From positions 117,501 through 162,500 of the forward strand of contig CAUJGJ010000416.1 of assembly GCA_963170055.1 (NCBI GenBank): DNA of 45,000 nucleotides. The letters run 5' to 3'. The notes beneath the pieces are model-generated. The model had not been told where the DNA came from. It made no database searches and saw only the letters and a list, made by a program, of their open reading frames with translations. Shown piece by piece: positions 20,501-30,012 of the stretch (position 1 is its first letter; the number at the start of each line of letters is the position of its first letter). The DNA comes from Halisarca cf. caerulea. Taxonomy: Eukaryota > Porifera > Demospongiae > Chondrillida > Halisarcidae. A program made the position numbers and the translations under genes.

Positions 20501-20770
20501 TGCTTTCAGCTGTTTGCACTACTATGGTGTTGGAAGCTGCTCCTGTTCCTTCGCTGTTTGTAGCAGTTACGTTGATGGTGTAGTTGGTGAAGAAAGTCAG
20601 TCCAGTAATCTGAAGTGTTGTTTCACTCAACATAGTACTTGTGCTCATCCCGTTGTATGTTGCGGTATACCTTGTCATTGTGTCTCCACACTCCTGTGGA
20701 GTCATCCATGCGAGGTCTATCGTGTCTTGTGTTTGACCGGTACTTGTCAAACTCAGTGGAGCAGAAGGTA
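20501..20770 (-). CDS. Receptor exon: FN3-B, triplet copy 4
   Basis: A 270-nt phase 1-1 exon with substitutions GQTQDT for SQTQDT and ECGDTMTRYTATYNG for ECGDTVTMYTATYNG relative to copies 1-3. Confidence 0.92.
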
Positions 20771-20907
20771 CTGCATAGAATACAACAAGAGAGGGAGAGG
20801 GGGAGGGGAGGGTTATAGTGTTGATGATGCAGATTTAGTGTGAGCATTCCGTGTGTGTAATGTGTGCTTGTCTGTGAGTGCTACCCTGCAAGCTGGTGTG
20901 TACTCAC

Positions 20908-21219
20908 CATCTATGGTTGTGGTAAAGTTGACAAAGTTGCTGAAATTGGACATTGTGCCGTCGGTGCAATTCGCTCTGACCCTAGCAGAGTAAGTTGTAC
21001 ACGGAGTGAGATCAGGCAGGGTGATGCTTCCAGTGCCAACAGAAGGCAATGGAGGCTGTTCCGTAGCTGTCTGAGTTACCCCTGAACTGTTATATTCAAC
21101 TTCATAGCCAGAAATAGAGTTCGAACAGATACCATTGTTCTGCCAGTTAATAGATGCATCTCTTTGTCCAGGAAGGACATTGAGTTGATCTGGAACTTGC
21201 CCATTGACCAACGTCAGAC
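20908..21219 (-). CDS. Receptor exon: FN3-C, triplet copy 4 (most N-terminal placed exon)
   Basis: A 312-nt phase 1-1 exon with LNVLPGQRDASINW, EYNSSGVTQTATEQPPLPS and SARVRANC variants, the most diverged C copy. It needs an upstream phase-1 exon; candidates are the module exon at 30286-30561 or an unidentified exon in the 21.8-24 kb duplicated blocks. Confidence 0.9.
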
Positions 21220-21296
21220 CTGCAGTTTTGGGTGTTTCAAAGGAACCTTGAATGCCCAGACATCACCCACATCATAGTCTTAACACATTTGTACTG

Positions 21297-21344
<48 letters not shown>

Positions 21345-22114
21345 TTCAGTTACATGGTGTGGGTACTTGGGATAGTAGCCATTGACTACATTATGCCCTT
21401 GTGAGAGCCACTACAATATTAAAGTTTGCCAATAGCACCTCTGTAATCCAACACCAGGTCCTCTGCAATCGAACAACTTCCTAACCCCACACTTTTGTCA
21501 AGTCCCATTGAGTGTTGGATTAGAGAGGTCTCACCGTGGTACATTGGGTACTGCAACCTAACCTACAGCCTAACCTGCGGTTGGAGCACTTGAAGATACT
21601 TACAATTACAGTAAGGCGGTCTAGGCTATTAAGGCAGATGTACATATGTATATATAATGTTGAAACAATGGACTAATAGACTAGCTACGTAGGCTAGGTT
21701 GGGTAGCCCTAGACTCTCATAACCATTAGGTGACTGGTCTCTTAGGGAGGTAGGAGGTGGCTGGATGCTGTCCTCCCTGGGTGGTGGATTCTACTAATAA
21801 AAATTTCCAATGGACTAATATAATGTGTTCGTCATGTGATATAGTCTAACCTTCGAAGAGACTGACGACAAATAAAGCTGTCCAGAAGAGTCCCAGAAAA
21901 CAGCCTTGTTTCTTTTTGGTACCCCTCCCACCAGACCCTACAAGAAAGTAAAGGAACAGACAAATGTCATGCAGCATTATCACACCGTTCAACCTCTTTG
22001 GAATGGTCTTTGCCCGGCATTGCAGGCTATGTATTTGAAGGTCACCAGCAATTCAGTACATTGTACCAATGTCCATAGAATCTGGTACTAAACTCCATAG
22101 AAATCGTTAACCAA

Positions 22115-22235
22115 CAACTGGCAGCAAACAACAACTGGCAGCAAACAACAACTGGGCAGCAAACAACAACTGGCAGCAAACAACAACTGGCAGCAAACAA
22201 CAACTGGCAGCAAACAACAACTGGCAGCAAACAAC
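22115..22235. repeat. 17-bp minisatellite
   Basis: About seven copies of CAACAACTGGCAGCAAA, one with an extra G. A single diverged unit (CAACAACTGGTGGCAAA) is at the matching place in the right-hand duplicate near 42477, so the expansion followed the duplication. Confidence 0.85.
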
Positions 22236-22461
22236 AAACAACAAAAGTTGAATGTCCTAATCAGCAATGAAAGGGTATCTGGCAGGTCACGATTCATTCC
22301 CGCTGGGTTCGCTTGCCATTCCCTGATAAATCAGTAGGAGTAGCATTACTTTACACACAAGTCAAATTCTCCATACTTAACGATAGATATCTCCCAGGAA
22401 TACCAACCGGGAATGAGGGATGATTTTGCCTGCTAAAGAATCAGGTACAGTCAAACTCTGT

Positions 22462-22892
22462 TAGTAAGTACCTGGGTTAGTAAGTATTCCTGAATAGTAA
22501 GTACCTGGGTTAGTGAGTACTCCTGAATAGTAAGTACCTGGGTTAGTGAGTACTCCTGAATAGTAAGTACCTGGGTTAGTGAGTACTCCTGAATAGTAAG
22601 TACCTGGGTTAGTGAGTACTCCTGGATAGTAAGTACCTGGGTTAGTGAGTACTCCTGGATAGTAAGTACCTGGGTTAGTGAGTACTCCTGGATAGTAAGT
22701 ACCTGGGTTAGTGAGTACTCCTGGATAGTAAGTACCTGGGTTAGTGAGTACTCCTGAATAGTAAGTACCTGGGTTAGTGAGTACTCCTGAATAGTAAGTA
22801 CCTGGGTTAGTGAGTACTCCTGGATAGTAAGTACCTGGGTTAGTGAGTACTCCTGGATAGTAAGTACTCCTGAATAGTAAGTACCTGGGTTA
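22462..22892. repeat. 33-bp minisatellite
   Basis: About 13 units of GTAAGTACCTGGGTTAGTGA followed by GTACTCCTGAATA or GTACTCCTGGATA. The unit resembles the terminal motif of the surrounding inverted-repeat element (GTTAGTAAGTACC), so it probably arose by amplification of that end. Confidence 0.92.
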
Positions 22893-22900
22893 GTACAAAG

Positions 22901-23384
22901 TAGTGTTGTGCGATTAATGAAAAAATCAGCATTGCTGATTACTACTAATCAACATTGAAAGCAATCACGATGCTTCGATTAATCAGCCCAAAAGCTGTTG
23001 GTGATCAAACTAAGAAGAAAAGCTAAAAGCCTAAGAATGCAGTATGAAATTAAGATAAGTTGATAAAGATGGATGCATTTTCGGTGTCCAGAAGTGTTCT
23101 CTTAGCAGTGATAATGTCACTGGTGTTGTTCTAGATATTATATAGGATTTAAATAGCTGTTGCTAGCAGGTCCTCAGATTCTTCAGCCTTTTTCCACACT
23201 CGATCTCAGCACTATCTAACTGCACATGTTCAGTGTCAGTTTTTCTATACTTTTATCCATGACCTGTGCCGTTTTTACAATTTGCTCAAGTAATTGTCAT
23301 TTCTCATGGCAATCGATTGCAACGAATTATTGCAACTTGTCACAGATCAATTAATCTTATAGTCAATTTCATCGCACAACACTA
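22901..23384. mobile_element. hAT-type MITE with 8-bp target duplication GTACAAAG
   Basis: A 484-bp element with terminal inverted repeat TAGTGTTGTGCGAT at both ends. It is flanked by identical octamers GTACAAAG at 22893-22900 and 23385-23392. The 8-bp duplication and TAG-type ends are diagnostic of hAT elements. It is AT-rich inside, with motifs such as GATTAATCAGC, and has no open frame of note. Confidence 0.88.
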
Positions 23385-23438
23385 GTACAAAGTACATACG
23401 TACTCATTGCTCTGTCCCTATCTCATGCAATACCATTT

Positions 23439-23732
23439 GGGGGTGCTGGTGGCTCAGTAGGCTAGCATTTGAAGTTAAGCAGTGAGGAGTGGACACCATC
23501 CCACCCGTGTGCCATGAATTTGGCGTTTTTTCCCTGCACCCCCCTACCACCAACTTGGGAACGGAAGAGAAGATGATCTGCTGCAGCCACCGAACAAATT
23601 CTAATTTGATTCAATTTGATTTAATGTGATTGTGTGTGTGAGCGAGTGTGTGGGATACTGGAGGCCATAATAGTAGCCTTTGGCTAATGGCCCACCCAGT
23701 TAAAATAAGAAAATATTATTATTATATTATTG
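23439..23732 (+). mobile_element. tRNA-like SINE with LINE-derived 3' tail
   Basis: The head GGTGGCTCAGTAGGCTAGC resembles a tRNA A box; a clear B box is not seen. The 3' end (GTAGCCTTTGGCTAATGGCC, then CAGTTAAAATAAGAAAAT and ATT repeats) parallels the 3' end of the retrotransposon at 6050-7600 (GTAGCCTCTGGCTAAAGG, CAGGTTAAATAAGAAT). Such shared tails are the usual basis of LINE-dependent SINE mobilisation. Confidence 0.65.
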
Positions 23733-24059
23733 AAACCACCTTGGACAGTAAGTACCTCTGATAGCGAGTATCTATTCCCCCCCCCACTCCGAGGGTACTT
23801 ACTATCCAAGTACTACTGTGTATACAACCTGCCTTCTGAATCAGTAAAGTCATATTACAATAATGTGACTTTCTCTTGGTCCCCTCTTAGGAGAGCTAGG
23901 CATACCAGGCATACTGAAAGGCACAGCATTCATCACAAGACCAAGAATCGACATAGCGAGCATTTTCTGGGAACCACGCGTAACTATGTAAGGCAGGAAA
24001 ATTCCCCCAGTTACGTGTAACATGACGTCAATGACTGTTGTATGTCCTCGTACATACAA

Positions 24060-24717
24060 CACCTAGTACAATGGTCCACACATTCCACCACATCATACAC
24101 ATGCAGCTACAGTAACTGTAACAAGAAACAAAACATGCAGGGGGGGGTCTGGATCAAATGTTGCTAGAAGTTTCCCAGAACAGATCATGTAACTGATATT
24201 TGAGTTGAATAGTTAGCAAATACCTGGTATATATATTCATACTAGTCATGAGTGAATTTCAGAGATTCACTACTCCATTGAAGTAAAAGTGTCTCTAGTA
24301 ACAGATGTTCAATGCATGTTGTGTAGGGGTGCTAGTCTGTGGATGGGACCATGCTTAACAACTCAGTGCGTGTGAATTCCAGAGATTCACAGTAACTACT
24401 CAATTGAAATGAAAGTGTAGCCAGTTCCTAGCCTCCATTTAAGTACCTATAATATGGTAAGAAATTGCCCCGCAACACCTCAAGAATATTGAGAAGATGT
24501 ACGATAATACATGCAGAATGTGTCCAACAACCACATCATCTTCACAGACAGCAACAACAAATAAGTCTTCTTTGTTAGTACCTAACAATTTTACAAAATT
24601 AAACAAATTGAATAAATCTCCCTGATATTATGTCCATTCCAAATGCCTTTCATTAATTCACATGTATGGCACTTTCCATAGAAATTTTAACACTTTCGCT
24701 TAACAGTCGGTCAGTGG
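24060..24717. other. Non-coding, local duplication
   Basis: Two copies of GTGAATTYCAGAGATTCAC followed by ...CCATTGAAGT/CAATTGAAAT and GAAAGTGT lie about 120 bp apart (24252-24300 and 24370-24418). No coding signal is seen. Confidence 0.6.
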
Positions 24718-25045
24718 TCGATCGTCCACCCCAGACTCCCTAGAAGTATAGGCACATAGCCAAAGTTATCAGACCGCTTAGTATGGGTTCATATAGCAAT
24801 ATGCGGAAGGGAGAAAAAACAAAAAAGAATGTTGCCAACTGGGATCAAACTGGGGCATGGGAGTCCAGCGCCGCGGCCGTTACAGCGCTAATCCGACCAC
24901 AAGATGCCTTTTTTTAATTTGTTTACCGTTTTATTCCTACACATTCCACATTCCTCCCCTCTACGTATTGCTATGTGCCCATACTAAGCAGTCTCTTAAC
25001 TTTGGCTATGTGCCGTCCCATACTGCTTGGGAGTCCGGGTTGGAT
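24718..25045 (-). mobile_element. Long inverted-repeat element with tRNA-like core
   Basis: About 80 bp of terminal inverted repeat: GGCACATAGCCAAAGTTATC (24751) pairs with the segment ending CTTTGGCTATGTGCC (25014), and the match extends outward through CCAGACTCCC / GGGAGTCCGGG. The centre, on the minus strand, reads TGGTCGGATTAGCGCTGTAA ... CCCAGTTTGATCCC, with rough resemblance to A and B boxes of a tRNA promoter. It is not a functional tRNA gene. Confidence 0.6.
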
Positions 25046-25367
25046 CATCAGCAGTCATGCACATGATATATGTTGAAATATGTAAGCATAGCTATGCAAG
25101 TCTTGTTTTAGATTTGCAGTGAAATGGGAAGTACCAGCAGTTTCTTAAGCTATCAATTATGATCTGTTTTGATAATACAAAGCAATGAATATACTTTATC
25201 TAAAAGTTTCGCACAAATTCTCGAAGTCCAACTTACACATTTCGTTCTCAGACACTTTCATCGATAGTCGTGGGCTTCAGGTAACCGAATAAGAATGTCT
25301 CATCTCCCTCAACAAACGTTAATAACCGTATTCGTGATAAACGTATCAAAAGTAAGCGGCCTAAAGG

Positions 25368-25497
25368 TAGTCTCGCAGAGGCAGATCTCTCCACTTTTCT
25401 CCACCTCAACCACTGTAAACCAAACCATTATTATTTCACTGTTTCCGCTTTTCGCCTTCGCAGAGGAAACAGGAAATGGTCTGGCTCCGTGAGACTA
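25368..25497. mobile_element. TAGTCTCGC-family MITE, copy 1
   Basis: A 130-bp element starting TAGTCTCGCAGAGGCAGA, with the opposite end, reversed, TAGTCTCACGGAGCCAGACC. Flanks CCTAAAGG and CCTGAAGG form an 8-bp target duplication with one mismatch. Same family as 41966-42061. Confidence 0.72.
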
Positions 25498-25509
25498 CCT
25501 GAAGGCTTC

Positions 25510-27380
25510 AAACGAAGTAGAACTTGACTCGCAGCCTTGCGTAATCAAGCCTAACCACACAGTCATGGTGTACGTAGGTGATCATTCAATGGTCAGTCGG
25601 GTGGGTGTCGCCCAGTCAGTTGATTGAATTTGTTAAAATTTTATGGAAAGTACCGTACTTATAGGTAAGTTGAGATATTTCCCACCGAACACTCCACATT
25701 CTTCACACATGTCTCCTCCATAGCCTCTACATACCTGTCCTTACAGTAGAGCTCGCATGACTGTATTGATGTGAAGTGTACATACGTACATGTGCACATA
25801 ACACATACATACGTAAGTACTTGGCCCACTGGTTTAAGATGCTAATGTACAATACATATTGAGGCACTCATGCAGTAGACACACTGCACAATACAGATAC
25901 AGATACAACATGTTGACGCAGCAGTGTTGCCTGAAATGTTGCCTAGTGTATGCCAAGCAGAGTGGGGAGGGCAATCACTACACAACAATGATAGCCAGCA
26001 CATCAAAAGAAACTGTGAGAAAGGAATAAAGAGGGAGATTTTGCTGGATAATTTGTAGTAGGAAGCAAAAACACCATCCTTGCTGGGGCTGCACCTATTC
26101 CAGCCAACTGACATCCTGCAAGTCCACACTGTATGTGTTGTGACGTACACTGCTAAACAGATCAAATGTAGAAATAGTTTCCACCACTGTTCAGAATTTC
26201 TATGCAAATACTACTTACTGTCACGCCTGTCCCCAAAGATGATTCATGGCCCAGGAAGAATATACAAGTGGTCTTTGTAGACAGGTGGCCAATATAAGAG
26301 GCACATTAGGCGGTGTAAAGGCCAGCCTACAGTGGTCTCTGCAGACAGGTGGTTCTTGTATACTGGTAGTAACTAAGACAGATTTCATTGTACGCGTATG
26401 CTGCTTTGGGATACATACCTCGAGAACAGCCATGATAAGCAACTCAAACAGGCTACATAAATTCTTTTGGGGAAAGATTATCCGACTCTTGGACGTTCTG
26501 GCAGTGAGAAACCTTATCCAGCACACCTCTACAAAGAGACTTAACTACTGATCTAGAGGAAGATGGCTACCACCACGTGGCAAGTGAGAGGATGAAGAAC
26601 ACAACTAGTACTTAGGAAGACTGCCACGACCATTGAATAGGAAGTTACTGAAAGTGACCAAGGAGAGGGTAATGTTTCATGGCAGAAAGTAAAGTTGAAG
26701 AAGGTGGCAGCAACGGAGACCCCTATGCAAATTGGTACTAGCTGTCAACTTGTTGTTTGAACATTATTTTTTGTTGATTTGGAAGTTACTCTCGCCCAGT
26801 CTTGCTGAACTTGTAATATGGGCCAAAATGTCATTTACACGCCAAAATGCATGGGCGCCCTGACGCTTATTTGAGCTGCTTAGGAGTGGATCAACAAGCT
26901 GATGGACATGATTCAAGCCTATAAACTTCAGAATCAGCCTTCAAAATAGCACCAACCTTCGTTGAACATCGTATGCAGCACGCGTTATTCAAGAAATTCA
27001 CCTAAACGCATGAACGGGACGACACCATATTTTTTAAGCCTGGCTTCCTAGACTAATAGCCTCAATGTATTCGCAAAAATAAAAACGCGAACAGTCGACT
27101 TTCAAGCGATTTGCAAAATTTAAATGCCGCGAAAATTTCAGGCAATAGGGTAGATAAATAGATAAATTTACTTTTGAATAGGAAAATGCCCTGTCAGAAT
27201 AGCTGGTCTCTACAAATACATGTGACAACATAATTAACTAAATGATACTTATAGTAAAGCAATATGATGGTAAATTTGATAAAACATGACATATCAAGTT
27301 AATAAGAGAAAAGAGAACAAAAGAAAATCGAACAATTGATCAACTACAAATTCATGTTTGTGCATGTCAATTCGAACTGC
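25510..27380. other. Intergenic or intronic, no gene recognised
   Basis: A 121-codon minus frame at 25842-26207 is cysteine- and isoleucine-rich without any domain I know. 26265-26400 matches the dispersed repeat at 13195-13330. 27065-27145 (TCGCAAAAATAAAAACGCG ... GCCGCGAAAATTT) looks like an old transposon end. Confidence 0.5.
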
Positions 27381-27550
27381 CTTTTAATGGTGGAGACATT
27401 GTTTGTATCTCTCAGATGCTGAGGTAGGGCACTCTACATCATACTGCTTTGATGACGAAAAGATATGCAGGACCCCCAGGTAGACCAGCCAATTGGCTGA
27501 TGGGGTTTTCCTGTTGAAATATCTATTTATCTATCTATCTATCTATCTAA
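27380..27550 (+). mobile_element. Possible LINE 3' end with (ATCT)n tail
   Basis: CCAATTGGCTGATGGGGTTT, then TTCCTGTTGAAATATCTATT and (ATCT)n. The hairpin-like TTGGCTGATGG and GTTGAAATA parallel the SINE tail at 23670 (TTTGGCTAATGG, GTTAAAATA). Only the 3' end can be recognised. Confidence 0.45.
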
Positions 27551-27701
27551 GATTTGTGAGCAAATTCAGTTGTCAATGATTGTTTTTCCAAATAAATCTT
27601 GTTGCTACCCCTGGTCCTATGATCAGCCTGTACATCACAGTTCTTTCCGAACAAATTGCATAGCTCTGCAGGGGCCTGATCTTTCACACAACAATGAACC
27701 A

Positions 27702-27940
27702 GTAAGGTCAGGCAGGGGGGTTCCGGATGGCAAGGTGTTTCCAGACACTGGTTTATTTATGAACCAAACTCTAGATAGCAAAGACTGTTTTAAAGCTAAA
27801 CAGATGGCATGAAGATAAGGCTTACATATTATACTTATGTCGACTTAAATTGTCTTCATTATCTATACAGAGATAGAACCATAAATTAGTCGGTGTCTGG
27901 AGAAACCTTGCCATCCGGAACCCCCCTGCCTCACCTTACC
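27702..27940. mobile_element. MITE with about 50-bp inverted repeats
   Basis: GTAAGGTCAGGCAGGGGGGT at the left end and its near-perfect complement CCCCCCTGCCTCACCTTAC at the right; pairing continues through TTCCGGATGGCAAGGT and CCAGACAC. The centre encodes nothing evident. I could not settle the target duplication. Confidence 0.8.
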
Positions 27941-28229
27941 AATCATGAAAGTTACATAGACTCCGAGGTTACATAAATTTTAAGTTAACTTGCATGGTAT
28001 GGATCGGATGGATGTAAGATAAGAATCATCTTCGACACACAGAGCACACACACATCTATGCAGTTTTACACCAACCCTAGTCTACCGTCACTAACCATAG
28101 ACGTTATCCAACGGTACTGGTGGTGGCCAAAGGAACATTTCGACTCAGCACAGAAGAGAAATTATGCGACCAGTCGAACACGTATACTCGCTTTGTTCGG
28201 CTATATATATATCTTGCTTGCATCAAAAG

Positions 28230-28410
28230 GAACTCATTCCTCACTACACTGGTCGACATAGTGAACATTTTATCACAGGTGTTGGGTGGAGTACCTGTCA
28301 TTCTATATACGTAGGCACAGAAGACCTCCTCGACCGCGCGTAACCACTAAAAAACGCGCCAAGTGTCGTAAGTCGCAAGAAGGGAAAATCCCGGTCATGA
28401 AGCAGGTGCA
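28230..28410. repeat. Diverged third copy of a duplicated block
   Basis: GTCGACATAGTGAACATTTTATCAC and GACCGCGCGTAACCAC...GGGAAAATCCC match 42815-42930 (TCGACATAGCGAGCATTCTATCA, GACCCGCGCGTAACGG...GGGGAATCCCC) and partly 23930-24010. Only this one of the duplicated blocks is present here. Confidence 0.55.
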
Positions 28411-28859
28411 GAGCTCGAGGGTGCCGCTCATGCCATAAATGGTAAAGATGTCATAGGGGATCTTGCATCCCATGCAAGGAGTTTGTCACCCCGAGTAAAA
28501 TTCCCTTAGAAATATTCCAAATTTCCTGCATATTCGCCTGCAAACTGTCTGGAAACTACAGTGTCTTCACCACTGCTGGCAGTGTCTTGGCGGCTCACAA
28601 CACATCTGGAAACTTCCTTACAGATATCCCCATGACTTTATTTTCTAATCTTGAATGAAATCAATTTCCATCCAGAACCCTTGGTTATCTTAGAAACTTA
28701 GGTGCCTTTGGGAGTGATGAATTCCCCAAGGTGAGTAGAGCCGGGGGGACTGAGGCCATTTTCCCCAAATGAATACTCAGGGTGCCTCATCCCTAGGATC
28801 AGGGGGTGATGAATTCCCCATGACACCTGCACTCTCCATGCACTGTAGCCATTGACACC

Positions 28860-29270
28860 TATAGAGAAGACTCCACCCTTCTTATTGATGGTGCATCTTT
28901 GTCATCAAGAGAGCTGAGGGGTAACTCAGGGAGACCCATATGGCCATATAATGCGTTAGGGTATTGCCTCTTATCAACAAATTAGAAAGCCCTGATGAAT
29001 CTCGCCACCAGATATGATTTGCTGAAGATGCAACATCTACTGGTTCCTTCGATGTCTTCACACCTGGTTCAATCAACTAGTAGTTTGCCAATGGCCTGGC
29101 CCCAAAAACGAATATAATGTGAATTCTTAAAAACGCATAGCTCATAGTCAAAATCATAAGTTTGAAGACACCAAATACACATTCAAAGACTCGGGTATCT
29201 ATATCATCCTAGAAGCTCAGAGACACGTTGGTGCTTGGCTATATATGTGGACGACAAACTTCAGAGAGAA
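28860..29270 (+). pseudogene. Degenerate reverse-transcriptase remnant
   Basis: Scattered over shifting plus-strand frames are LLIDGASLSSRE (before RT motif B), LPLINKLESPDES, HQIWFAEDATSTGS (catalytic FADD altered to FAED) and FKDSGIYIILEAQRHVGAW. This order matches a non-LTR-type RT common in invertebrate genomes (LPLI..L...QIWFADDA..G ... GQRHLGA). Stops and frameshifts interrupt it. It is a different family from the LINE at 6050. Confidence 0.6.
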
Positions 29271-29295
29271 TCTGCTGCATATAAGTGCACTATAT

Positions 29296-29296
<1 letters not shown>

Positions 29297-29373
<77 letters not shown>
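29297..29373. repeat. (GT)n microsatellite
   Basis: Uninterrupted GT dinucleotides except one TTTG near 29307. Confidence 0.95.
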
Positions 29374-29374
<1 letters not shown>

Positions 29375-29689
29375 TGTACTGTATAATATGCGTACATAGT
29401 CGCTATATCCTATCATGCATTAGAAGCTCTGCAGGTGACATACATAAACATGATAAATTTGAACCAACTCATATACTGCAGCCTGTGTCACAACTACAAT
29501 CCACCCACATGAATACCGAAGTCCACAAAATGCATGCATTTTCAAATTCTAAAGTTAGCAATCTATCTATAATGATATTATAATACACGTCAGTGTTATG
29601 CAGATTGACTTCATGTCATTGAGACAAATTCCATGAACAGCATGCATGGCTAGTAATGGAACCTTTCATAACAAATTGCGGGGGGATTC

Positions 29690-30012
29690 AGGCCTGTAGC
29701 CAGGTTGAATTATAAGGGGGGTTCTTTTGGACCAAAGTGGAACTCTTCGCTGCGTAAATGACCATTGTGGTTGATTACGTTTTGCTGGACAGACAATTTG
29801 AAATGGAAGTATTTGGATACTAGCTTTATTTCAGGGATTGATGGAGTATATAGATAAATCTAAAAAGTAATAGTTGTAGTAAGTTCTCATGGAATAAGGC
29901 TAGAATGTCTCTTTTATTTTCAGTGTTGTTAGCCAGGTGGAACTGGCTTCTAAGTAGAGGGGGTCGGGGGGTGCGCAGAAGCACCCCCCGAACCCCCCCT
30001 GGCTACGGGCAT
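29690..30012. mobile_element. Probable MITE with GTAGCCAGG ends
   Basis: The left end is GGCCTGTAGCCAGG and the right end CCCCCCTGGCTACGGGC, its imperfect complement. Inside are runs of G and C (GGGGGTCGGGGGGTGC / GCACCCCCCGAACCCC) that can pair locally. The target duplication is unclear. Confidence 0.5.

Larger units (their letters stand above)
1430..21219 (-). other. Gene model: multi-Ig/FN3 type I receptor, 27 exons, 3' end off-window
   Basis: Exons were placed by domain homology, GT-AG boundaries and agreement of reading phase. Protein order: (FN3-C, FN3-B, FN3-A) four times, FN3-like, Ig, then four FN3-Ig pairs, Ig, long FN3, two juxtamembrane exons, transmembrane exon. The exon lengths sum to 8035 nt and stay in one frame throughout. 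All module exons are phase 1-1; phases change to 1-2, 2-0, 0-1 and 1-2 only over the last four exons. The product should be a single-pass cell-surface protein with a very long, heavily N-glycosylated ectodomain, likely for adhesion or recognition. No signal peptide exon is proven and the cytoplasmic domain is outside the window. The juxtamembrane sequence resembles receptor tyrosine phosphatases, but this is an inference. Confidence 0.8.
22448..23818. mobile_element. Composite inverted-repeat element with amplified end motif
   Basis: The left end reads CAGTCAAACTCTGTTAGTAA (continuing GTACC) and the right end, reversed, CAGTAGTACTTGGATAGTAA (continuing GTACC); 19 of 25 positions match. CAGT ends with A+T-rich subterminal sequence fit the pogo/Tigger side of Tc1/mariner, but no clean TA duplication is seen. 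A 33-bp minisatellite, a hAT-like element and a SINE are nested inside. Confidence 0.5.
21600..24420. repeat. Segmental duplicate, copy 1 (partner 42100-43150)
   Basis: Blocks matching the right-hand copy in the same order: GGCAGATGTA...GAAACAATGGACTAA near 21630; 21840-21960 (AAAGCTGTCCAGAAGAGTCC, then CCTACAAGA); 22383-22430 (ATACCAACCGGGAA); 23918-24040 (GAAAGGCACAGCATTC, AAGAATCGACATAGCGAGCA); and GTGGATGGGAC near 24340. Insertions (minisatellites, hAT-like element, SINE) separate the blocks in this copy. Some blocks have splice-like edges on the minus strand, so they may hold exons of an unidentified gene. Confidence 0.65.

Noticed and set aside
24820..24905. tRNA gene on the minus strand
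   Set aside because: Only rough A and B boxes; I could not form a plausible cloverleaf, and the segment lies inside an inverted-repeat element.
25842..26207. 121-codon minus frame, cysteine-rich
   Set aside because: No recognised domain, low-complexity end, no splice or promoter support.
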